This document shows positions 1 through 5,807 of a stretch of 9,645 nucleotides of DNA, piece by piece (the first letter of the stretch is position 1; every line of letters begins with the position of its first letter). The notes under the pieces are model-generated. The model had not been told where the DNA came from. It saw nothing but the letters and a program-made list of their open reading frames with translations, and searched no databases. The stretch lies in the NCBI GenBank assembly GCA_937897785.1, contig CALCNB010000379.1:1-9645 (forward strand). The letters run 5' to 3'. The DNA comes from an uncultured Cellvibrionales bacterium. GTDB taxonomy: Bacteria; Pseudomonadota; Gammaproteobacteria; Pseudomonadales; UBA7434. Both the position numbers and the translations under genes were made by a program.

Positions 1-1239
1 CAAGAAAAACCGGGTGGCATCCCGGCCGACTTCGTCGATCAAGTCGCGGAGGGGGACGTAGCTTCCCGCCCGCTTGGAAATCTTCACCTCCTGGCCGGAC
101 CGGGTCACGGTGACCATCTGGTGCAGGACATAGTCTGGCCACCCCTCTGGAATGCCGGCTTTTAGGGCCTGCAGTCCGGCGCGTACCCGGGTCACCGTGT
201 AGTGATGGTCCGCCCCCTGCTCGTTGATCACGCGGGTGAAGCCCCGCTGCCATTTGTCCAGGTGATAAGCGACGTCGGGCAGGAAGTAGGTGTAGCCCCC
301 TTCGCGCTTGCGCATTACGCGGTCTTTATCATCGCCAAATTCGGTGGTTTTAAGCCAAAGTGCACCTTCTGATTCATAAGTGAAGCCGTTAGCGATTAAT
401 GCCTTTACCGTCGACTCGACTTTACCGTCGGTATATAAGTCTGACTCCAGCGAAAATACATCAAACTCGACGCGAAAGGCTTGTAAGTCGATATCTTGTT
501 CATTGCGAAGGTAAGCGACGGCATAGTCACGAATGGCTGAATGATTGTCAGCATCGGCCAAACCAGCGATACCGTTGACGATCTTACCGGCCATGTAGTC
601 GGCGGCCAGCTCTGTGATATATTCACCTCGATAGCCGTCTTCTGGCCATTGCGGGTCGTTGGGGCCAATACCTTGGCAGCGCAATTGTACTGAGGCGGCT
701 AAATTATTAATTTGTTGGCCTGCATCGTTGTAGTAAAACTCGCGCGTAACATTCCAACCACTCGCGCTAAGAAGTCGACAAATACTGTCGCCGACCGCTG
801 CGCCACGACCATGGCCGACATGCAATGGCCCGGTTGGGTTGGCCGAGACAAACTCTACTTGAACCGCCTTGGGCTGTCCTTTGCTATCATGCCCGTTTTG
901 ATTCTGGCCAAAGCGCTCGCCTTGCTCGATTATATTTAGCACAACATCCGTTTGGGCTGTTTTGACTAAAAAGAAATTAATAAAACCTGGGCCAGCTATG
1001 TCAGTGCTTAGTACTAGCTCATTATCAGGTAGGTTTTCACAGATCAATGCTGCCAGTTCGCGCGGTGCAAGGCCGCTGGATTTTGCCAGCGCTAAAGCGA
1101 TATTGCAGGCTAAATCGCCGTGGCTTGGATCCCGAGTGCGTTCAACCTTTATTGCCGGCAAGGTAATTGATGGCAGCACTTCACTGCTAATCATATTGTC
1201 GATGGCTTGCTGAATCAGTTGCTGAATAATGTCTTTCAT
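1..1239 (-). CDS. argS: Arginyl-tRNA synthetase, 3' end outside window
   Basis: This class I aminoacyl-tRNA synthetase charges tRNA-Arg with arginine in the cytoplasm using ATP. The reading frame is open from the ATG at 1237-1239 to the left edge, giving 413 residues. The family is about 580 long, so the C-terminal anticodon-binding domain is mostly missing. Residues 1-90 are the Arg-S N-terminal tRNA-recognition domain (HGDLACN near 40-46). The class I signature HVGH is at 140-143, inside NPTGPLHVGHGRG. The second signature, KISKR, is at 386-390, followed by AGSYVPLRDLIDEVGRDATR. No strong Shine-Dalgarno precedes the ATG, but the N-terminus matches the family well. priA lies 142 bases upstream on the same strand. 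The segment 1-315 is much richer in G+C than the rest of the gene (see findings), although the frame and motifs are intact across the change. Confidence 0.96.
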   Translation of the reverse strand, partial: MKDIIQQLIQQAIDNMISSEVLPSITLPAIKVERTRDPSHGDLACNIALALAKSSGLAPRELAALICENLPDNELVLSTDIAGPGFINFFLVKTAQTDVVLNIIEQGERFGQNQNGHDSKGQPKAVQVEFVSANPTGPLHVGHGRGAAVGDSICRLLSASGWNVTREFYYNDAGQQINNLAASVQLRCQGIGPNDPQWPEDGYRGEYITELAADYMAGKIVNGIAGLADADNHSAIRDYAVAYLRNEQDIDLQAFRVEFDVFSLESDLYTDGKVESTVKALIANGFTYESEGALWLKTTEFGDDKDRVMRKREGGYTYFLPDVAYHLDKWQRGFTRVINEQGADHHYTVTRVRAGLQALKAGIPEGWPDYVLHQMVTVTRSGQEVKISKRAGSYVPLRDLIDEVGRDATRFFL

Positions 1240-1322
1240 GAATACAGTGGTCTCAGTTTCTTATAGCGGTGCAAGGCTAGTCGCTTCCTGAATGTAAACA
1301 GCAATGTGCTTTATTCGGGTGC

Positions 1323-1342
1323 AATAGCAGCTGCCTGCTATT
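1323..1342 (-). other. Perfect 8-bp hairpin between priA and argS
   Basis: AATAGCAG (1323-1330) and CTGCTATT (1335-1342) form an 8-bp inverted repeat around a 4-base loop. A shorter hairpin, CCGAC-aag-GTCGG, sits at 1362-1374, just after the priA stop codon. Neither is followed by a run of T on the minus strand, so neither is a standard intrinsic terminator. The larger hairpin overlaps the -10 of the candidate argS promoter. It could be an RNA processing or pausing element, or a weak operator, but no function is demonstrated. Confidence 0.35.
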
Positions 1343-1368
1343 ATGGCGAGTCCGATCTCATCCGACAA
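1340..1368 (-). promoter_or_regulatory. Candidate sigma70 promoter for argS
   Basis: Read on the minus strand, TTGTCG (1368-1363) is followed after 17 bases by CATAAT (1345-1340). These match the -35 and -10 consensus at four and five of six positions. Transcription would start near 1333, giving argS a leader of about 94 bases. argS could also be cotranscribed with priA, since the gap between them has no hairpin followed by a T-tract. This is a motif-only prediction. Confidence 0.4.
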
Positions 1369-1381
1369 GGTCGGCGTGTAT

Positions 1382-3646
1382 TTAGATGACATCTTGCGGG
1401 TCAATATCGACACTCCATCGAAGGCTGCTGGGCAATTTTGCGGCTTCAAACTGTTGCACAAATTGTTCGATAGTGTTGTGTAGGGCTTTTCTCTGCGGTG
1501 ATTTGATAATTAATTGGGCGCGATGTCGACCGGCTCGTTTTTCCATAATAGTTGCTAATGGCCCTAAAATTTGACAGTGATTATTGGCAGGATGATCACG
1601 TAACAACTGCGAAAGAACTTGCATTGCTTGTTGGGGCTTAGTGCTGTCTGCTCGTAGTATCGCCATATGCGTGATAGGCGGCAGTGAGTACAGTTCTCGC
1701 TCGGCCATTAATGTCGCCTTTACCCCTTGGTAGCTGTGTTGCTGCCAATTTATTAACAAAGGGTGGTCAGGCAAATGCGTTTGGATTAATACCCGTCCCA
1801 ATGTGTCACTTCGGCCCGCACGACCTGCTACTTGCGTCAGTAACTGAAGGGTTTTTTCAGCGCTTCGAAAGTCAGGGCTATAAAGACCCTGATCGACATC
1901 TAAGACCACCACCAAGCTTAACGCGGCAAAGTGATGACCCTTGGCAAGCATCTGAGTACCCACCAATATGGCTGGCTGACCACGATTAATGCGCTCGATT
2001 TGCGCTCCCATGGCTTGCTTTCCCTGTGTGCTGTCACGGTCAACACGCAGAATTGTATGCTGTGGAAATAAATCAGACAGTGCTTCAGCACTGCGTTGGG
2101 TGCCTTGGCCTACATCCATCAGATTTTTCGACTGACATTGCGGGCAGTGGCTGGGGACTGCAGACCTGAAATCGCAATGATGGCAGCGAAGGCTGGCCGG
2201 CCGTTGATGGAGAGTGAGTCGGGCATCGCACTGACTGCATTGTGCTTGCCAGCCACAATCATGGCACATTAATAACGGTGCAAAACCGCGGCGATTGACA
2301 AACACCATCGCTTGCTTACCTTCCGCAAGTGTACTATTGATTGCGCTAATGGCCTGATCGCTCAAGCCTTGATGCAAGGCTTGTCGTCGAATATCAACCA
2401 GTTCAATAGCCGGTGGTTGGGCGTTTCCTGCCCGTTGCTGAAGGACAACATGGCGATATTTATTGGCATTGACATTGGCATAAGTCTCTAAAGATGGCGT
2501 AGCAGAGCCTAAGATAACCGGCAATTTTTGTTTTTGTGCCAAAATAATTGCGATATCCCTAGCCGAGTAACGAATACCGTCTTGTTGTTTATAGGAATTG
2601 TCGTGTTCTTCATCAATGATGATAATACCTAAGTTCTGAGTAGGCGTGAAAACGGCTGAGCGTGTGCCAATAATAATTCTTGCACGACCTTCTTTACTAG
2701 CTGTCCAGGCAGCCAGTCGTTCGCGGTCATTGAGGCCTGAATGAAAAATTGCGATAGGGACTTTAAAGCGTGCCACAAAACGTTGAATAGTTTGCGGTGT
2801 TAGGCCGATTTCAGGGACTAGCACCAAAGCCTGCTGTTGCTGAGTCAATACTTTTTCAATGGCGCGAAGGTAAACCTCGGTTTTACCACTGCCCGTAATT
2901 CCCTCTAATAAAACAGTGGCAAAGTGATTAAGTTGCTGTTCAATCAGTTGGTCGGCATTGCGTTGCTCTGTGTTGAGTGTTGGCAGTACATCATTGCCTT
3001 CGCCCTGCAGTAAACTTTGGCAGTCGCTGGGGTAATAGCCTTGTGAAGATTGAAGGATGAGCGCTTTTTTTGCCAATGCCAATGCCGTAGGGCGAGAGTG
3101 CCCCTCTGCGGTTAATTGTTGCTCGGGAATAGCGGCATGCGAATGCTCGTCAAGTGCCTGTTGGCGGAGTCGGTTCAGCAACGACTGCTGTTTGGGTGCG
3201 CGACTTAGTGCTTGATCATCGAGCCCTAAGCCGTGTTGGCTAATTTGCCAATATTGCTGAGTGTAAGCGTCATAAGCACCGCCCTTACGTAGCGTAGTGG
3301 GCAACAAATTGAGAATAGCATCGCCTAGCGGGTGATGATAATACTGACTCATCCACCGACCCAGTGTCAGCATCTCTTGATCGAGCAAGGCAACGTTATC
3401 AAGTGAGCTAAGAATGGCTTTAAGTTTGTTGGCGGCAATAGCCGATGAGTCGCTATGGCCGATCACGATGCCGGTGATATTCCTTCTTCCAAAAGGGACT
3501 TGCACGCGACTGCCCACTAAGTAGTCTTTAGCGAGTTTTCCTTCGGCGGGCAAATAATCAAAAAATTGCCGCAATGGAGAGGCAATCACAACTTGAATAA
3601 TCCGTGCTGGGTTGCTGCTCATCGAGGGGTTGAAATCCTGGGCCAT
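1382..3646 (-). CDS. priA: Primosomal protein N' (replication restart helicase PriA)
   Basis: PriA is a superfamily 2 3'-to-5' DNA helicase that recognises stalled or collapsed forks and reloads the replisome through PriB/DnaT/DnaC or PriC. The product is 754 residues; the family is usually about 730-740. The N-terminal 3'-end-binding domain covers about residues 14-115. Walker A, GITGSGKT, is at 249-256, the DEEH box at 345-348 and GSATPS at 380-385. Helicase motifs V and VI are GTQMLAKGHHF (563-573) and QVAGRAGR (605-612). Eight cysteines at 461, 464, 470, 473, 488, 491, 501 and 504 form the two zinc sites, with the same spacing as recalled for E. coli PriA. The ATG at 3646 is used here. 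A second ATG at 3622 (residue 9) lies closer to where most homologues begin and has AGGA 13 bases upstream, so the exact start is uncertain. argS lies downstream on the same strand. Confidence 0.97.
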   Translation of the reverse strand: MAQDFNPSMSSNPARIIQVVIASPLRQFFDYLPAEGKLAKDYLVGSRVQVPFGRRNITGIVIGHSDSSAIAANKLKAILSSLDNVALLDQEMLTLGRWMSQYYHHPLGDAILNLLPTTLRKGGAYDAYTQQYWQISQHGLGLDDQALSRAPKQQSLLNRLRQQALDEHSHAAIPEQQLTAEGHSRPTALALAKKALILQSSQGYYPSDCQSLLQGEGNDVLPTLNTEQRNADQLIEQQLNHFATVLLEGITGSGKTEVYLRAIEKVLTQQQQALVLVPEIGLTPQTIQRFVARFKVPIAIFHSGLNDRERLAAWTASKEGRARIIIGTRSAVFTPTQNLGIIIIDEEHDNSYKQQDGIRYSARDIAIILAQKQKLPVILGSATPSLETYANVNANKYRHVVLQQRAGNAQPPAIELVDIRRQALHQGLSDQAISAINSTLAEGKQAMVFVNRRGFAPLLMCHDCGWQAQCSQCDARLTLHQRPASLRCHHCDFRSAVPSHCPQCQSKNLMDVGQGTQRSAEALSDLFPQHTILRVDRDSTQGKQAMGAQIERINRGQPAILVGTQMLAKGHHFAALSLVVVLDVDQGLYSPDFRSAEKTLQLLTQVAGRAGRSDTLGRVLIQTHLPDHPLLINWQQHSYQGVKATLMAERELYSLPPITHMAILRADSTKPQQAMQVLSQLLRDHPANNHCQILGPLATIMEKRAGRHRAQLIIKSPQRKALHNTIEQFVQQFEAAKLPSSLRWSVDIDPQDVI

Positions 3647-3682
3647 CAGAAATTGTATTTGGGTCGTTTTGACTGGTCTCTA

Positions 3683-3729
3683 GTTTACTCTGTTTCGCCG
3701 TAATAGGCTCTATAGTTACGGCAGTAAAC
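3683..3729. repeat. Two-part inverted repeat upstream of priA
   Basis: GTTTACT (3683-3689) pairs with AGTAAAC (3723-3729), and GCCGTAA (3697-3703) pairs with TTACGGC (3716-3722). The right-hand arms are contiguous, while the left-hand arms are separated by seven bases. The element covers the candidate priA promoter and lies 37 bases upstream of the priA start codon. It could be an operator or simply promoter-associated symmetry. Confidence 0.45.
3700..3728 (-). promoter_or_regulatory. Candidate sigma70 promoter for priA
   Basis: On the minus strand TTTACT (3728-3723) and TATTAC (3705-3700) are separated by exactly 17 bases; each matches four of six consensus positions. Transcription would begin near 3693, about 47 bases before the priA ATG. 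The prediction rests on motif and spacing only. Confidence 0.35.
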
Positions 3730-3885
3730 CACCCAGAGAAAATGATTGGCGAATATATCATTAAGTTATTGATTATAATAAATTATTTTTATTTTTTGGG
3801 TAAGAAGGTATATTTTTAATCGATCAAAGGTTGGTTGAGTATACAAAATGATCAGAACCAGGGCAGAGAATACCCCCCAATTCGC

Positions 3886-3913
3886 TTGCGTGCTGGTATG
3901 ATTCTGGTAGAAT
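3886..3913 (+). promoter_or_regulatory. Candidate rpmE promoter with extended -10
   Basis: TTGCGT (3886-3891) and TAGAAT (3908-3913) are separated by 16 bases, and TGG directly before the -10 makes an extended -10 element. The following bases, CCCGCGC, form a GC-rich discriminator. Such discriminators are typical of stringently controlled ribosomal promoters, so growth-rate and ppGpp control is a reasonable inference. Transcription would start near 3920, giving a leader of about 104 bases. Confidence 0.6.
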
Positions 3914-3939
3914 CCCGCGCTCTCTAACTGATACTAGTC

Positions 3940-4001
3940 GATACGGTACCGATTGCTGGCCTCGAAATGATAGAGTCACGAGTGAATCGGAGAGCGGTAT
4001 C
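3940..4001 (+). promoter_or_regulatory. Structured 5' leader of rpmE (possible L31 leader)
   Basis: Three sets of complementary arms are nested in order: GATAC (3940-3944) with GTATC (3997-4001), CCGATT (3949-3954) with AATCGG (3985-3990), and CTCG (3961-3964) with CGAG (3979-3982). Internal loops separate them and the apical loop is about 14 bases. The structure ends 11 bases before the Shine-Dalgarno AAGGA (4013-4017). Many ribosomal protein operons are autoregulated by binding of the protein to such leaders, so feedback control by L31 is a plausible inference. The folding was found by eye; no energy calculation was made. Confidence 0.45.
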
Positions 4002-4023
4002 ACGCACTGATCAAGGAAAACCC

Positions 4024-4281
4024 ATGAAAGCAGATATACATCCAGAATACCAAACCGTTATTTTTCATGACACCAGTGTCGATGAGTACTTTATGACTCG
4101 CTCAACACTGAAAACCAGCCAGACAATAGAATGGAAGGATGGAAAAACCTATCCCTACTGTACGGTAGATACTTCATCGGCATCGCACCCGTTTTATACC
4201 GGCCAACAAAAGATATTGGATACCGGTGGTCGTGTTGATCGCTTTAATAAACGCTTCGGTAATCGTTCGACTAAGAAGTAG
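4024..4281 (+). CDS. rpmE2: 50S ribosomal protein L31, type B (zinc-independent)
   Basis: L31 is a large-subunit protein that bridges the two ribosomal subunits. The 85-residue product opens with MKADIHPEYQTVIFHDTS and contains SASHPFYTG, both typical of the type B form, whose usual length is 80-90. The zinc-binding cysteines of type A L31 are absent: the pair just before HPF is replaced by SSAS, and the only cysteine is in YPYC. The tail DTGGRVDRFNKRFG resembles type A proteins. The start at 4024 follows a clear AAGGA (4013-4017) with a 6-base spacer. An in-frame ATG at 3967 would add 19 residues with no family similarity and lies inside the structured leader. Its position beside priA is the usual place of rpmE in gammaproteobacteria. 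No Zur-like operator is visible, so it is probably the constitutive L31 here. Confidence 0.93.
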   Translation: MKADIHPEYQTVIFHDTSVDEYFMTRSTLKTSQTIEWKDGKTYPYCTVDTSSASHPFYTGQQKILDTGGRVDRFNKRFGNRSTKK

Positions 4282-4305
4282 TAAGCTCTGGTTCGTTTTC
4301 TCTCA

Positions 4306-4331
4306 TCAGCTACAGTATTCTCTGTAGCTGA
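4306..4331 (+). terminator. 10-bp stem-loop after rpmE, terminator-like without T-tract
   Basis: TCAGCTACAG (4306-4315) and CTGTAGCTGA (4322-4331) form a perfect 10-bp stem with a 6-base loop, starting 25 bases after the rpmE stop codon. No run of T follows on either strand, so it may slow or protect the transcript's 3' end rather than terminate alone. Its position suggests it marks the end of the rpmE message. Confidence 0.45.
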
Positions 4332-4547
4332 CATAGCCATTCAGTATGATTAACTTATTGATGAAAAGCGTCATTATCGGTTTCTTAGGCAGGATGAATC
4401 CCCGCTAATTTATAAAATTCACTATCCTTTTACTTTCCATGCTTGCCTAAGCGCCTTACTCTGTCTTTACTTTGTGTCTGTCCCTGTTTGATACAGTATT
4501 TTAATCATGGTGACCGGCCTATTCTTTGGCTATATTAATGGTTGATT

Positions 4548-5807
4548 ATGACAACTCGCTTTTCTAAAGATGCCCCTCGGCAAGCGGCTCTCGATTATCA
4601 TGCATTCCCAGCGCCTGGCAAGATTTCAATTGCATTAACGACCTCGGCAGAGACGCAAGACGATCTTGCCCTTGCTTATAGTCCAGGCGTGGCTGAGCCA
4701 GTCAGGGCAATTGCCGAAAATCCAGAACTCGCATACGACTACACCATTAAGGCCAACTTAGTTGCCGTGATCAGTAATGGCAGCGCTATTCTTGGTTTAG
4801 GTAATTTGGGCGCGTTGGCTAGCAAGCCGGTAATGGAAGGCAAGGCTTTATTGTTTAAGCGTTTTGGAAAAATTGATTCTATTGATGTCGAGGTTGATAC
4901 CCAGAACACTGAAAGTTTTATTGAAACGGTCAGAAATATTTCTAAAACCTTTGGTGGCATTAATCTTGAAGATATTAAAGCACCTGAATGCTTTGAGATT
5001 GAAAGGCGCTTACAAGAGCTTTGCGATATTCCCGTGTTTCATGACGATCAACATGGCACAGCGATTGTGACAGCCGCGGCATTAATCAATGCCCTTGAGC
5101 TACAAGGTAAAACGCTGGCTAGTGCGAAAATTGTTTGTTTGGGTGCTGGTTCGGCGGCCATTGCGGGCATGCGATTATTAGTTAGTTTAGGTGCCAACGC
5201 CGAAAACATTGTTATGTTGGATCGCTTGGGTGTTATCTATCAAGGCCGAAAAGAGGTGAATGAATTTAAAGCCGAATTTGCTTTGCAGACTGAGGCGAGA
5301 ACGCTCGATGACGCCTGTGTTGACGCCGATGTTTTTATTGGTCTTTCGGGCTCGAATTTACTGAAGCCAGAAGCATTATTAACGATGGCGGCTAATCCGG
5401 TTATTTTTGCTTGTTCTAATCCTGATCCAGAAATTTCACCCGCACTTGCGCATGCGACTCGCGAAGATATTATCATGGCGACGGGGCGTTCTGATTTACC
5501 GAATCAGGTTAATAATGTCTTAGGTTTTCCTTATATATTTAGGGGGGCGCTTGATGTCAGAGCGAGTGAAATTAATGAAGCGATGAAGATTGCGGCAGTG
5601 CATGCGCTCAAGGACCTAGCAAGAGAGGCTGTGCCTGCGGCGGTAGCGAAAGCCTGTGGTTTAGCGACATTAAGTTACGGCAAAGAATATATCATTCCCA
5701 AACCCCTTGATCCACGCTTATTAAACCAAGTGTCTGCGGCTGTCGCTCAAGCGGCAGTTGAGAGTGGTGTAGCACAATTGCCATTCGACGAAAAGAAATA
5801 TAGCTAA
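4548..5807 (+). CDS. maeB: Malate dehydrogenase (decarboxylating), single-domain malic enzyme
   Basis: Malic enzyme converts malate to pyruvate and CO2 with reduction of NAD(P)+, linking the TCA cycle to pyruvate and NADPH supply. The 419-residue product matches the short bacterial form found next to ponA in Pseudomonas; the phosphotransacetylase-like C-terminal half of the long E. coli MaeB (about 760 residues) is absent. The catalytic tyrosine is Y44 in AYSPGVAEP and the lysine is K99 in KPVMEGKA. Metal and malate ligands lie in NLEDIKAPECFE (139-150) and FHDDQHGTAIV (164-174). A Rossmann dinucleotide motif, GAGSAA, is at 199-204, and SNPDPE (290-295) and NQVNNVLGFP (319-328) are conserved. 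Cofactor preference cannot be settled by eye. ATG 4548 is preferred over the TTG six bases upstream; neither has a strong Shine-Dalgarno. The gene ends overlapping the convergent PBP1A gene by 4 bases. Confidence 0.93.
   Translation: MTTRFSKDAPRQAALDYHAFPAPGKISIALTTSAETQDDLALAYSPGVAEPVRAIAENPELAYDYTIKANLVAVISNGSAILGLGNLGALASKPVMEGKALLFKRFGKIDSIDVEVDTQNTESFIETVRNISKTFGGINLEDIKAPECFEIERRLQELCDIPVFHDDQHGTAIVTAAALINALELQGKTLASAKIVCLGAGSAAIAGMRLLVSLGANAENIVMLDRLGVIYQGRKEVNEFKAEFALQTEARTLDDACVDADVFIGLSGSNLLKPEALLTMAANPVIFACSNPDPEISPALAHATREDIIMATGRSDLPNQVNNVLGFPYIFRGALDVRASEINEAMKIAAVHALKDLAREAVPAAVAKACGLATLSYGKEYIIPKPLDPRLLNQVSAAVAQAAVESGVAQLPFDEKKYS

Larger units (their letters stand above)
3647..4023. 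other. Divergent priA-rpmE intergenic region
   Basis: This 377-base stretch has no gene I can support. It holds, from left to right, the candidate priA promoter with its inverted repeat (3683-3729), an AT-rich segment (about 3730-3840) containing the palindrome ATTATAAT (3772-3779), the candidate rpmE promoter (3886-3913) and the rpmE leader with nested stems (3940-4001). A GTTAT...ATAAC Zur-type palindrome was looked for and not found. Confidence 0.7.

Noticed and set aside
712..1213. Two open frames on the plus strand opposite argS (712-939 and 962-1213)
   Set aside because: They lie wholly opposite argS, have no family resemblance or ribosome binding site, and the argS frame explains the sequence.
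1261..1461. A 66-codon open frame on the minus strand across the end of priA and the gap to argS
   Set aside because: It overlaps the priA coding end in another frame, has no recognisable protein similarity, and has no clear ribosome binding site.
3764..3785. AT-rich symmetric sequence around TTATTGATTATAATAA as a Zur operator or promoter for rpmE
   Set aside because: It does not fit the GTTAT...ATAAC spacing of Zur sites. The palindrome ATTATAAT gives a -10 on both strands, but neither has a -35 at 16-18 bases. A better promoter lies nearer to rpmE.
3967..4023. Upstream ATG start for rpmE at 3967
   Set aside because: The added residues have no similarity to L31, no Shine-Dalgarno precedes it, and it falls in the structured leader. 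ATG 4024 has a clear AAGGA.
4384..4451. CTTAGGCA (4384-4391) and TGCCTAAG (4444-4451) as an inverted-repeat operator before the malic enzyme
   Set aside because: The arms are only 8 bases and 52 bases apart, with flanks that do not extend the pairing; chance is a sufficient explanation.
4466..4502. Promoter candidates for the malic enzyme (TTTACT with TGATAC, or TATTTT)
   Set aside because: The first has a poor -10 and the second lacks a properly spaced -35, so I do not list either.
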